64,000 nt of DNA from NCBI GenBank assembly GCA_039105265.1, contig JAPFFF010000050.1, forward strand, positions 372,001 through 436,000. Reading direction: 5' to 3'. The notes under the pieces were generated by a model. The model did no database searches, had not been told where the DNA came from, and saw only the letters and a list, made by a program, of their open reading frames with translations. Made by a program: the position numbers and the translations under genes. Shown piece by piece: positions 9,282 through 19,640 of the stretch. Numbering within the stretch: the stretch's first letter is position 1; each line of letters begins with the position of its first letter. This DNA is from Tritrichomonas musculus. Lineage: Eukaryota; Parabasalia; Tritrichomonadida; Tritrichomonadidae.

Positions 9282-12200
9282 CTACCATGATTCATGCTCG
9301 AGTTGATTAATTAAAGAGAAGCCATCTGTTGTTTGATTGAAACTCTTCGACGAAATTGTATCGAATGACTTATCTCCGTCTGAATATTTATAAAGAGTGC
9401 TCACATCGTCATTTTGTACGCTGTTTGGTCCCTTGCCCCAAATTTTCTCTGCCTTTCCGTCGCTTGCCAGTATGTAAATGCCTTTGAACTTCTGCGTTCT
9501 CGAGTCCATCAAAAGAACAATTCTCTCGTCTTTGAAGTCTTCCATTGTTTCAATGATGCTGTCAAGAAGCTTCTTGTACTTCGGCCCAGGGAGAGAGTTG
9601 AATCGAAGCGCGTTGGTAATCGTTTGGAAGTTCGGCACTGTGTCTGTGAGAGACTGCGAGTTTGACAAAAGTTGCTTCAGCTTTAAGTGAAATTCGTACT
9701 TCTCTTGCTCCCTCGAAATCATTTCATCTGACATTTCATCGTCGCTTATAATAGCTTGTCCGCTTTCATCATTCAGCGTCTGTACAGTGCCGCTGTTGCT
9801 TGCATTCACATTCTGATCGTCATTTAATGTTTGTAAAGCTTCGCTGTTGCTTGCATCATTATTTACAGTGCTGCTGTTATCAAAGTTATCGTTGCTCTCG
9901 TTGTTGATTTCTTCTTCATTTGCGATGTTGCTGCTGCCTTCGTTGGCTGCATCGAAATCATCGTTTTCATTCTGAGTCTTGTCGGTGGCACCTTCGCTTT
10001 GGATGCCGTCCTCATTGCTGGCAGACTGGTCGTTGCTTTCGCTGGCAATTCTTTCATTTTCTGCGTCAGCAAAATTGCCATTTGACTTGTTACTGAAGTT
10101 GCTTCTCTGTCCATTCAGAACGTTTTCATTGCTGCCTGCTTCATCAGCAACTTGTGCATTATCATCATAATTGCTTGCATTCTGTTCAGTCTCATCATAA
10201 TTACTTGTGTTTTGTTCAGTCTCATCATAATTATTTATGCTTTGTTCATTTTCGTCATAATTACTTGTGTTTTGTTCGTTTTCGTCATAATTACTTGTGT
10301 TTTGTTCATTTTCATCATCATTATTTATGCTTTGTTCATTTTCATCATAATTACTTGTGTTTTGTTCGTTTTCGTCATAATTACTTGTGTTTTGTTCATT
10401 TTCATTACTTACATTTTGACTGTCAGAGTAGCCTTCGTTATTGTTCAATGTGTTATTGAGGCTATTCTCTTCGCCAATCTCGGTGCTTCCTTGGTTAACA
10501 ATGTTTCCGCTGCTACTGTTTTGAATATGCTCGTTTTCGTCGTGATTGTTATCTTCGTTATTTTCTAGTGTTCTTGCCATTTGGTTTATGTCATCCAAAT
10601 TGAATGATCGTTGCTCATTTAATTGACCAGTAGATGATGAATCATTAATTTGAGATGAATCGTTGTCTTGGTTTTCCGCCAAAAGAGAGCTTCTCTCTCT
10701 TGTTCGGCTCTTTGAACTCTTTTGCTCAACCACTGGCCTGACGATCTTTGGTGGATTTCTCGTTTTTTGCTTGCTTGATGAAGGAACGTTCAGCAAATCA
10801 TTGTAGCTTGGTTCATTTTCTGCATTCAGAAGTTTTCCTTCTTCATCATCTTTGATGTCTTGTAGTGTGTTGTATGGAGTGATTTCATACTTCTCTTCAT
10901 CTCTGGCATCAGCCATTTTTGACTCTTCGCCATCTTTGATGTTTTGAAGTGAATTATAAGGTGTGACAATGTCTAGTTTTTCTTCTTCTCTGGCTTCATT
11001 ATAATTTGACTCTTCATTATCTTTGATGTTTTGAAGTGAATTATAAGGTGTGACAATGTCTAGTTTTTCTTCTTCTCTGGCTTCATTATAATTAGACTCT
11101 TCGTTATCTTTGATGTTCTGCAGTGTGCTGTATGGCGTGAGCTTACTTCTTTCTTCCTCTCTTGCCTCAGTCATGTTTGACTCTTCGCCATATTTAATGT
11201 TCTGTAATGAGCTGTAAGGAGTGACGATATTTAATTTTTCTTCTTCTCTAGCTTCATTATAATTTGACTCTTCGTTATCTTTTATTTTTTGGAGAGTGTT
11301 GTAAGGCGTTATTTTCTCTCTTTCTTCATCTCTTGCGTCTACCATATTTATCTCCTCTTTATCTTTAATATTTTGCAAAGTGCTATAAGGTGTTATTTTA
11401 TACTTTTCTTCATCTCTGGCATCATCCATATCTATTTCTTCACTATCTTTAATTCTCTGTAAAGTGCTGTACGGAGTTATTCTATTTCTTTCTTCATTCT
11501 GTGCATCATTCATATTCAATTCTTCTTTATCTTTAATATTTTGTAGGGTGTTGTAAGGCGTTATCTTATACTTTTCTTCATATCTAGCTTCATCGAAAAT
11601 TGTTTCTTCTCTATCTTTGATTGTCTGTAAAGAACTGTAAGGTGTGACGATATTTAATTTTTCTTCTTCTTTGGCATCTTTGTAGTTTGATTCTTCGCCG
11701 TCTTTGATTGTTTGCAATGAACTGTAAGGCATGATAATGTTGTATATTTCTTCTTCTCTTGCTTCTTTATAGTTTGATTCTTCACCATCTTTGATCGTTT
11801 GCAGTGAACTGTAAGGCGTGATAATGTTGTATATTTCCTCTTCTCTTGCTTCAAACATGTCATCTTGCTCACCATTTTTTCGGCCTTCAAGTGCTTCAAT
11901 TGTTCCAGAGAGATAGCAGCTCAAGTTGATTTTATTAGTAAATCTGGCGCTGTTCCTTCTGGGACTCCTCATGCTTCGGCTACTCGATGGCTGTTCGGGT
12001 TCATACAAAAGCGAATGATCGAAAACTATAAATTTTTTATTATTTCGAGTTGCATAAAACAAATCAGCTATGAAAAGCATGAATAAATGCTCATCTGTAG
12101 GAAACTTTTCAATAACAAATGCATGAATTTTATCTAATACAATTTTTGATAGCTTTATATTGTATTGAATTTCATCGTCGTCATCGCCATCCATGATCGA

Positions 12201-12908
12201 ATCTCTGTCTATTTTGTCCGGAAAAGCTCGAGCCAAACATGCTGCTACTTTTGCAAATTTTGAAGTATCCATTTGAATAATATAGTCTTTATCATTCAAA
12301 TCGTTATCCTTTTTCTTTATCGTTTCAATTCCTCCTTCTTTGGCTTCATTTGAAAAGTCGGCTACACAGTGAAATTTTGAGAGCCAAAGTGAAATTGCGT
12401 CTTCAAGATGAATAATCGGTGAATCTACATTTAAAACATAAAAAGAATGTGGTAAATGATAAAGATCAGAAGCTAATATCGTGGTGTTTAATGATCTGTC
12501 AACAACTAGAAATTCTATTGATTTACATAAATTAATATGATGATCTAAATTTCCTTCCGATAAACCTGATGAATCGCATGGATTTTGAGGAATATAGCCT
12601 TCATTTAAAAGTCTTTCTAAAATTAAATCAAAATTATATAAATATTGTACATTTGATTCAGATAAAAGTTTTTTTTTATTAGGCGCTACTGCTGAAACAA
12701 CTATGCCGTATAGTTTTGCATTACGAAGGCTTTCAATCGTTATGGGAAAAGTTGGTCTCGTAAATTGGGAAAAAAAATCAAAAATATTATTGTCCGTTAA
12801 AAATGATAAAGAAAGAAGAGGATAATCTGTTTTTTGAGTTTTGGTGCAAATAATACGATCTGCCATTATTCCTACCCATCGAAAGTGATCTTCTGCATAT
12901 TTATTCAT
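9282..12908 (-). CDS. CAMSAP/Patronin-like microtubule minus-end protein
   Basis: The 1208-residue protein ends in a CKK domain (last ~140 residues). Its signature strand-helix pattern includes RNALRF-type (TNALRFNSL), RIVLLMDSRTQKFKGIYIL, WGKGP and TLYKYSDGDKSF, matching CAMSAP family CKK motifs (FRD...QFRALY, GIGP, LYKYN). The N-terminal ~320 residues resemble the CAMSAP calponin-homology region (SIEFLVVDRSL, ISLWLSKF). The middle holds twelve 28-29-residue repeats with a TPY core (about 350-695) and a very acidic Asn/Ser-rich stretch with eight copies of a decapeptide like ENEQNTSNYD. In animals the CKK domain binds and protects microtubule minus ends. Here it would act on the large cytoskeleton of a flagellate; that is inference. 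The reading frame is open further upstream to 12932 through a TTG codon; I start at the first ATG. Confidence 0.8.
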   Translation of the reverse strand: MNKYAEDHFRWVGIMADRIICTKTQKTDYPLLSLSFLTDNNIFDFFSQFTRPTFPITIESLRNAKLYGIVVSAVAPNKKKLLSESNVQYLYNFDLILERLLNEGYIPQNPCDSSGLSEGNLDHHINLCKSIEFLVVDRSLNTTILASDLYHLPHSFYVLNVDSPIIHLEDAISLWLSKFHCVADFSNEAKEGGIETIKKKDNDLNDKDYIIQMDTSKFAKVAACLARAFPDKIDRDSIMDGDDDDEIQYNIKLSKIVLDKIHAFVIEKFPTDEHLFMLFIADLFYATRNNKKFIVFDHSLLYEPEQPSSSRSMRSPRRNSARFTNKINLSCYLSGTIEALEGRKNGEQDDMFEAREEEIYNIITPYSSLQTIKDGEESNYKEAREEEIYNIIMPYSSLQTIKDGEESNYKDAKEEEKLNIVTPYSSLQTIKDREETIFDEARYEEKYKITPYNTLQNIKDKEELNMNDAQNEERNRITPYSTLQRIKDSEEIDMDDARDEEKYKITPYSTLQNIKDKEEINMVDARDEEREKITPYNTLQKIKDNEESNYNEAREEEKLNIVTPYSSLQNIKYGEESNMTEAREEERSKLTPYSTLQNIKDNEESNYNEAREEEKLDIVTPYNSLQNIKDNEESNYNEAREEEKLDIVTPYNSLQNIKDGEESKMADARDEEKYEITPYNTLQDIKDDEEGKLLNAENEPSYNDLLNVPSSSKQKTRNPPKIVRPVVEQKSSKSRTRERSSLLAENQDNDSSQINDSSSTGQLNEQRSFNLDDINQMARTLENNEDNNHDENEHIQNSSSGNIVNQGSTEIGEENSLNNTLNNNEGYSDSQNVSNENEQNTSNYDENEQNTSNYDENEQSINNDDENEQNTSNYDENEQNTSNYDENEQSINNYDETEQNTSNYDETEQNASNYDDNAQVADEAGSNENVLNGQRSNFSNKSNGNFADAENERIASESNDQSASNEDGIQSEGATDKTQNENDDFDAANEGSSNIANEEEINNESNDNFDNSSTVNNDASNSEALQTLNDDQNVNASNSGTVQTLNDESGQAIISDDEMSDEMISREQEKYEFHLKLKQLLSNSQSLTDTVPNFQTITNALRFNSLPGPKYKKLLDSIIETMEDFKDERIVLLMDSRTQKFKGIYILASDGKAEKIWGKGPNSVQNDDVSTLYKYSDGDKSFDTISSKSFNQTTDGFSLINQLEHESW
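10155..10410 (-). repeat. Eight 30-bp repeats encoding an acidic Asn-rich decapeptide
   Basis: Tandem 30-bp units encode ENEQNTSNYD and close variants (SINNYD, ETEQNTSNYD). They lie in the linker of the CAMSAP-like protein, between the TPY repeats and the CKK domain, and look like a disordered acidic spacer. Confidence 0.9.
10830..11856 (-). repeat. Twelve 84-87-bp repeats encoding TPY motifs
   Basis: Tandem units inside the CAMSAP-like gene encode about 28-29 residues of the type EAREEE...ITPYSSLQ.IKDGEES. Every unit has PY, nearly always TPY, followed by a Ser/Asn-rich turn and an acidic segment. Adjacent units differ by more than the Sel1 repeats at 2454, so the array is older or under selection to vary. 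Confidence 0.9.
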
Positions 12909-14194
12909 TTGGGATAATACGAAATTTTTCAAAAAATTAGGCCGTTTTTTTGAATGCTTTACATTAATAATATAAAATATAAACTATTTAAAAAGTTTTG
13001 CTATTTGTTTTTCTTTTTAATCCTTTGAATAACACTTCACTAAAATAAAGAAAAACCGATTCTTTTTTTTTTTAGTTAAAATTTATTAAAGGTTAATGAT
13101 AAAATATAAACACCTATAGTGAAGTATTGTATTTTTATGTATCAGAAATTTTCAAAGAAAACTTTAATTAGGTTTTCAAAAGTTGATATAAATCATTTGA
13201 ATAAGCATTAACAATTATTTGTGATTAGAAATTGAAATTCTCAGAAAACTAACGGCTTTGTTTTTTCTCATTTAAAACAACGTTTTTTTTATTTTTGTTT
13301 TTTATTTACTTAATATCTTAACAGAAAATAAATTATTTCCCATTTTACTTTATTCTACAAATAATTCAATCTTTTTCTATTTTTAATTCATTTTTTTTAG
13401 TCCAAAATTTATAATCTTGCTTTATTTTTCCAAGGAGAATGAAAATCACGTACTACCAGCATTAATTTAAGCATCCAAAGAAAGATTAATTTCGAAAAAA
13501 TTGAGAAACTTCAGTTATTTATATGCTAAAGTTAAATTATCATATAAATAACCTGTCATATGAAGATGCTAAGTGTAAAATTAGAGGGTTTAATGAATAT
13601 TAAGCTAATTTATTTGCATTATTACTAACAATTATAAGCAAAAATAGTTTTAAAAAAAAAAACAATTTATATAATGTTTTTTTTTTAATCTATTATTGAT
13701 AACATTTGTATATAAAAACATCTTAATGTTGTTCTATCTGATAATTTTAGTTCTTAAAGAAGATTTAATTCATCATCTTTGATTGAGGAAAATTTGATAT
13801 AATAATTCATACATATATCCAATTTAAAATTGTCATATAGTCATCAATTAATTAAATAAATAGTATATTTAAATAAATTATCAAGTAAAAAAAAGGTAAA
13901 GTCAAAATTGCAATTATCAGATGAAAAATAAACCAAAAAAATGAGTTTAAAATTTCAGTAAAAACTGTGCAAATATCAAAATTATATCCTCTTTTAAAAT
14001 AATACTATTTTTTCTTTCAATTTGCCATTCAAACAATCAATTATGGATTCAGTTCAGTAAAGTCCTGTTGTTTCGCATTATCCAAAATGTTTTCTTATAA
14101 AAAATAATATGTCTTACTTGATTTTTAATCGGAATACTAATTTATTCAAATTTTGAATAATCATCAAAATAAAAGAATTATTTTAACTTGATAC
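12909..14194. other. Intergenic, AT-rich
   Basis: No ORF with a recognisable family and no RNA gene is seen. This would contain the promoter of the CAMSAP-like gene. No TCAYW element lies close to its ATG. Confidence 0.45.
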
Positions 14195-14781
14195 TAACCC
14201 TTACGGCCGTAGGCCGTAGTTGGAGAGTGTCGTTGGCAAATCCGTAATTTTGCCGAAACCCCTCTATACAATAGCCGTATTTTATTTGGTCGATTTTGAG
14301 AAGAAATAAAATTATATTATTTTTACAAAATCTTTTGGATTCAATAAATATAATTACTTACTAGTAATTTTTACTACACATTTGGTAATAAATGGATGAG
14401 ACTCTTCAGTCTTCTGAAAAAGTTATGAGATTGAAATTGTATTAATGATATGAGCAGGCGAGGATGATTTGAGTAAATAATGTTATGCTGATGTTGAATA
14501 AAATCATCTTATATAGCTGCAAGGACAATCAAATGAAAGTGAGATTAGTTTCTGTAATAAATTGGTATAGTTTTTTAAAATGATTTTTTTTTTTTTTTTT
14601 ATAATATAAAGTATTCAAAATAACTATTCAAAAAGTTTTAACATTACCATTTATTACTTGAAAAAGTTACCTTTTTTTATATGCATTAATTTCAACTCAA
14701 TGCGCCGTAATTCCAAAATTCAGCATAAACTATTTAAAAATAAGTGATGTCGCCGTAGTTTACAAAACCGCCGAAGGGTTA
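14195..14781. mobile_element. Short inverted-repeat transposon (MITE), copy 1
   Basis: The left end taacccttacggc (14195) pairs with the right end gccgaagggtta (14770-14781). A TA at both ends fits a Tc1/mariner-style duplication; TTAA is a less good fit. A second copy lies at 60570-61159, with the same order of conserved blocks (gagcaggcgaggatgatttg, tctatacaatagccgtattt). Motifs of the type gccgtaattt recur near both ends, like transposase subterminal sites. There is no coding capacity. Confidence 0.8.
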
Positions 14782-15231
14782 ATTATATTCTTTCAAAATC
14801 ACAATCATTTTTTGATTGCCACACAAACTCAAATCATATGATTATTAATTGCAATTAAGTTCTTATAAATATTTTTTAATACCTAAATACAGAAGAATAG
14901 CATTTTCTCTTAAGACTATGCATTTTCATTAAAATTTTTTTATTTTGCTTTTTGAATGCCAAAAAATTTTATTTTTTTTATATATTCAAAAATAAAATAA
15001 AACCAATTCAAATGGATCCAGTACCATTCAATTTTCTTTGAAATTTAAAATAATTTTCTCAATTAGACACAATTTTTTTGAATGGCATGGAAATCTGAAA
15101 CCCCGTTTACAAAATTTTCAAAATTGAATTTACGATCAAAAATTCGCCGAATATCAAAAATTGAATTAAGCTATCAAAAGTCACACAGAATATAAAATTT
15201 ACCAGAAATTTTAATCATTTTATTTATATAT
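14782..15231. other. Upstream region of the phosphatase gene
   Basis: AT-rich with no recognised gene. Its last bases hold the initiator element of the phosphatase gene. Confidence 0.4.
15215..15219 (+). promoter_or_regulatory. TCATT initiator (Inr)
   Basis: TCATT matches the trichomonad TCAYW initiator. The A at 15217 would be the transcription start, 15 nt before the phosphatase ATG. Confidence 0.6.
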
Positions 15232-16602
15232 ATGGTGGAAAAAGCATCATACGTGTTATCAACATATTCATTTTTAATAAGCTATTCACAAGAAGAACTA
15301 TTAAATGTAGGATATCAATCTAGAAATGGAAATCCTATTCCATCGTTTGATGAAAATCTATTAATTGGTTTATGTTCTGAAGCACAGCAAATTTTTGAAA
15401 ATGAGAGCAATATCCTTGAAATTGAAGGTGACTTAATTATTGTTGGTGACATTCATGGAAGTCTTCACGATTTACTGCGTATACTGCATCTCATTTTTGA
15501 AGGAAGATCAAAAGTGCTTTTCCTTGGAGATTATGTTGACAGAGGTAATTTTTCGTTGGAATGCATCACATTATTATTTTCATTAAAAGTTATGTATCCA
15601 GATATAGTATATCTTCTGAGAGGAAACCATGAATTTGATTCTATTTGTAGTCAATATGGTTTTAAAGATGAAATCCTAAATTATCAAAATCCAAAACAAT
15701 TTGAAGATGACTTGTACGGTATTTGTAATTCATATCAAAAATGTGATGATCGTTATAAATATTCGGAGTCGCTCTATAATGCATTTATACAAGCTTTTTC
15801 TTATTTACCAATATGTGCTATAGTAAATAAGACAACTTTTTGTGTACATGGGGGTTTAAGCCCAAAATTAAACCTTATCGATAATATAAATGAAATTAAG
15901 CGTCCAATCAATTATTTAGAAGAATCAGAACTTCTTGCGGATCTTATTTGGAGTGACCCGTCATCTAATACCAATGGTTCATTTGATGAGAATCCTAGAG
16001 GATTTGGTTATTTATTTAATCGCGAAGCTGTTTGTAAATTTCTCAAAAATAATTCCTTCAATAGGATTATTCGTGCCCATGAATGTGTCAATAAAGGTTC
16101 CCTACAAAACTTCGATGGAAAATGCATTACTGTTTTCTCTGCTTCTTCCTACGGAAAATTTCTTGGAAATAGCTCATCAGTCCTTCGTCTTTTTCAAAGC
16201 GATGACAGTATAGGAGCATTAACTTTTCTACCTATTCGCCGACTTCAAAAAAATGAAGCGCTTTATTACAAAGTTCAACCTCTAAATACAAATGAAAATA
16301 AAAATAGAGTTTGTTTTTCATTGCTTCACCCGATATTAATTTCAAACTGTCTAGCTTCTCGGTTGATATCAAACAAAAATGTCAGACAAATTAAAAAGAG
16401 CAAGAGAATTTCATTTCAAACCTCGAGCCTTCTACCTGCACCTTTAATAAAGCCAAAATTTGTTACAAATTCTAGGAAATCATATCCGTATCTGAAAAAC
16501 TCGGTGCTGATTAAATCTGCTTCAACAAATAAATATGATAATGAAATAATCATGAATAATGAAAATAATGATGATCATCAAAATAACAATATATTATATT
16601 AA
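15232..16602 (+). CDS. Serine/threonine protein phosphatase (PP1/PP2A type)
   Basis: The 456-residue protein carries all PPP-family metal-binding motifs in order: GDIHG (~71), GDYVDRG (~99), RGNHE (~130), HGGLSP (~206), RAHE (~281) and the VFSASSYG segment that replaces the usual VFSAPNYC. The fold is complete at ~330 residues. An extra basic, Asn/Ser-rich C-terminal tail of ~120 residues follows and is likely disordered. A short N-terminal extension precedes the catalytic domain. The enzyme should remove phosphate from Ser/Thr in a Mn/Fe-dependent way. RAHE rather than RAHQ/RCHQ and the ASSYG loop set it apart from standard PP1 and PP2A, as in many divergent trichomonad PPP paralogues. The start is supported by an initiator just upstream. 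Confidence 0.93.
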   Translation: MVEKASYVLSTYSFLISYSQEELLNVGYQSRNGNPIPSFDENLLIGLCSEAQQIFENESNILEIEGDLIIVGDIHGSLHDLLRILHLIFEGRSKVLFLGDYVDRGNFSLECITLLFSLKVMYPDIVYLLRGNHEFDSICSQYGFKDEILNYQNPKQFEDDLYGICNSYQKCDDRYKYSESLYNAFIQAFSYLPICAIVNKTTFCVHGGLSPKLNLIDNINEIKRPINYLEESELLADLIWSDPSSNTNGSFDENPRGFGYLFNREAVCKFLKNNSFNRIIRAHECVNKGSLQNFDGKCITVFSASSYGKFLGNSSSVLRLFQSDDSIGALTFLPIRRLQKNEALYYKVQPLNTNENKNRVCFSLLHPILISNCLASRLISNKNVRQIKKSKRISFQTSSLLPAPLIKPKFVTNSRKSYPYLKNSVLIKSASTNKYDNEIIMNNENNDDHQNNNILY

Positions 16603-17946
16603 TATTATTTATCTTTATATATATGTAAAAATCTATCGAATTTACTCTTTTTTTTCTTTATGATATGTTTTTAATGATGTTCATTTTAGGTATAAAAAGA
16701 CACTAAATTTTCAAATGTAAAATAATGATGATAATGTAGATATGCTGGGGTTTGATACTAGCTAATCAACCAAATATTTAATTTAAATATGTAATATTAT
16801 TTATGGGATTATTTTATAGATCGTGAATTATATAGCACAAAAAAGTAAAGATCCTGCTATTTGATAGAAAATAACACTTTTGTATGTCATCAATTGTGCT
16901 TTTTTGCAAATTCTTCTCAATTTTACCATAATATTTATGATCTCTGAAATATTCAGAATATTTTTCCTTAATTTTCAAATACTCTTTCAAAATTTTCGAT
17001 TAGAATTTTGAATACCTCTTTTGATAAGATTTAATATTTATGAACCGTCATATTTTCATTTTATTTTTTTAGATATTATATGATATTAATTGTTTTTTGA
17101 CCAAATTAATGTATGCATTCAAACTAAAACCATTGAAATATAAAAGTAATCGTTATTCAATTTTATTACCGGAAATTTTGATATTTATAACCAGTAGTTT
17201 TTGTTAATTTAATACCAAAATACCACTTTTGGTATTATTCTCATTTCCTGTAACTTTTATAATCATGAAATACAGAATAAATGTTGAATTAAATTGTACC
17301 AAAAATTTAACATTATTTTACCTACAATATAGCAGATATATTTGTTTAATGGTACTAATAAATGAGCCTGAATATCATAGCTGAATTGTAAATAAAATTA
17401 TTATTATTATTTTTTATATTGTTTCATATAATATCAATTTAATAATAAAATTATAATGTGCACTTGTATTATTAATCATTTCTATTTTTTATCAATTTAT
17501 TGTTATAAATATTTATAAATTTAAAATTTTAAATTAATATTTTAAATAATTTATATGCCATGAAAATTAATATTATTTCTCTGGTATAAAAGCAAATGAT
17601 AGGCACCTGCTTTATGAATTTTTAGTTGCTTTCAAAAAATCGTCAGTATAATACATAATAATTATTGACAATGAATTATGTACTAAAAAACAAAATTTGT
17701 TTTTTAAAATGGTATTGTCCATTAGAAGTGCAAAAAAAAGTTATTTCAATGAACTACGTCAGTTTTGACTACTTTCACCGAAGATGTTATTTGATTGAAA
17801 ATTTTATGAAACCATTGAAAATATATATTATTGAAAAAAAAATTATATAATAAAATGTTCATACTTTATATAAGGTCGATTTTTATTTTTATAATAATAT
17901 TGAGAGATGATATTATAAAAATTGACTTTTCATATCATTTTGAAAA
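16603..17946. other. Intergenic, AT-rich
   Basis: No gene is recognised. A 61-codon ORF near 17665-17850 lacks any signature and starts without ATG in its first position. The Myb gene promoter lies at the right end. Confidence 0.45.
17935..17939 (+). promoter_or_regulatory. TCATT initiator (Inr)
   Basis: TCATT with its A at 17937 lies 10 nt before the Myb ATG, the usual spacing in trichomonads. Confidence 0.6.
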
Positions 17947-18579
17947 ATGTTTTCGATCCCACAATATCCACAGTATGTTACATATATTTTAAATGGGAAA
18001 AAAATACATCCAAAATCAAAATTCTCTCAAGCTGAAGATGAAAAATTAAAACATTTGGTAAAAGAAATTGGAGAAAAAGATTGGGAATCTATATCGAAAA
18101 AAATGAAAACAAGAAATCCAAGACAATGTAAAGAAAGATGGTTTAATTATTTATCTCCAAAAATTAATTTTCAACCCTGGACAAATGAAGAAGATGAAAG
18201 GTTGGAAAAACTATATAATGAATTTGGACCTAAGTGGGTGAAAATTACACAATTCTTCCCGGCCAGGACAGATGTTAATGTTAAGAATAGATGGCTGGTT
18301 ATTCAAAGACAAAAGAAAAAACTTGAGAAAAGAGCTTTGAAGAAAAAAAATTTAATAGAAGAGAATGATTATGTTATAAAAGAAGAACCTATTTCATTGC
18401 CTATGAATGATGGGCAAATAGAGCAAAGTAAAAATGTTTCATACATTATTAAGAATGACTTGATCTCAAATCAATTTGACAGTGTTGATGACATGAATAG
18501 TTTTGATATATTTGGTGAACAATTTAATTTTGAGCCAATTATGTGTGATCAAAGTTTTGAATATTATATGTATCAATAA
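17947..18579 (+). CDS. R2R3-type Myb DNA-binding protein
   Basis: The 210-residue protein has two tandem Myb repeats. Repeat one (about 25-74) carries SQAEDEKL...DWESISKKM and RQCKERWFNYL. Repeat two (about 76-127) carries PWTNEEDERL...KWVKITQFF and VNVKNRWLVI. The spaced aromatic residues (W, W and F replacements) and the recognition-helix pattern match R2R3 Myb proteins. The remaining 80 residues are acidic and may act in regulation. In Trichomonas, Myb proteins bind promoters of iron-regulated surface genes, and trichomonads carry hundreds of them; the targets of this one are unknown. The start is supported by a close initiator. Confidence 0.93.
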   Translation: MFSIPQYPQYVTYILNGKKIHPKSKFSQAEDEKLKHLVKEIGEKDWESISKKMKTRNPRQCKERWFNYLSPKINFQPWTNEEDERLEKLYNEFGPKWVKITQFFPARTDVNVKNRWLVIQRQKKKLEKRALKKKNLIEENDYVIKEEPISLPMNDGQIEQSKNVSYIIKNDLISNQFDSVDDMNSFDIFGEQFNFEPIMCDQSFEYYMYQ

Positions 18580-19640
18580 TGTTATAATTTATTCCAAAAA
18601 AAAAAAATAAAAACTGATGTGTATAAATAAATATGAAAAATGGTATTATTATTCATGATAATGATCATTTTCGATAATTAATTTTGTTTGTTTATTTTTA
18701 AAATGAGTAATCCTTACTTTTTGTATATACAATGTAATTACACAGGACGATAGAAATTATTCATTTATTATTGCTAATATATTATTGAAACTTTGATATT
18801 TCTTTGATCATTCTTTTGATGGTGTAAAATGACACTTTATACTAATTATTCCATTCTGATTTTATTTCGACTTATTATGATTGGCCAAATCGTTTTGATT
18901 TATTTATTCGATGTATTTGAATTATTTTATAATAGTTCCGATGTACAAAACATTTTTTTCTATGATATTTTGCTTGTAATTATATCTATTAAATATAATC
19001 ATCTGTGATAACATGGTTTTTTGATCAAAATCATCAAGAGTTAATGAAAAATAGTTTTTATCTTTAGATTATGAATAAAAATATTGTTTTAAACATAAAT
19101 AACAGATTTACATCAAAACTTTTGAATTTAAAAAAAGTTACGTTATTAAAAATGTGATGTAAAAAAAGTAAAGATTAAAAATGAGAGTCAAAATTTCTAA
19201 CTTTTCAATATCACAAAAGCACATTGCATTATTGATTTAAACTTTATATGTATATAAGATTTATTTATGTTTGTGAGAATGGTGGTGTGATTTTAACGAA
19301 TTTTTCAACAACAAAAAAAAAAAAAAAAAAAAACATATTTATCTCAAAAACTAAAAAAGAATAATGATAATAATTTATTAAATTCTATTTATGATTTGGT
19401 TATAATTATTAATATTCAGTGTGTAATTAGAATCATTATTAATAAGTATTCAAATTACACAAATTTTGTAAATATCTTATGAAATAATGAATATTTTTGG
19501 AAGATTTCTATGAAATAAGATTTATAAATTATATTTAATATTTATAACTCAATCTAAAATCTAGAAAAATAATTTTTCATAAGATATGCTCTATTGAATA
19601 ATGTTTTAAAAAACCATTAAAAAGGTGAAAAATTGGTTAA
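18580..19640. other. Intergenic, AT-rich
   Basis: Nothing recognised, apart from poly-A runs near 18596 and 19313. Confidence 0.45.

Noticed and set aside
10152-10568. A plus-strand ORF of hydrophobic repeats opposite the acidic decapeptide array
   Set aside because: It is the complement of the ENEQNTSNYD repeats and is explained by the CAMSAP-like gene.
12909-12932. TTG-initiated extension of the CAMSAP-like gene (also 28791-28838 and 40661-40690 in other genes)
   Set aside because: Eukaryotic initiation at TTG is unlikely; the ATG just downstream gives a sensible protein and in two of three cases follows an initiator.
17665-17850. Plus-strand 61-residue ORF before the Myb gene
   Set aside because: Starts on TTG and has no signature; composition fits chance in AT-rich DNA.
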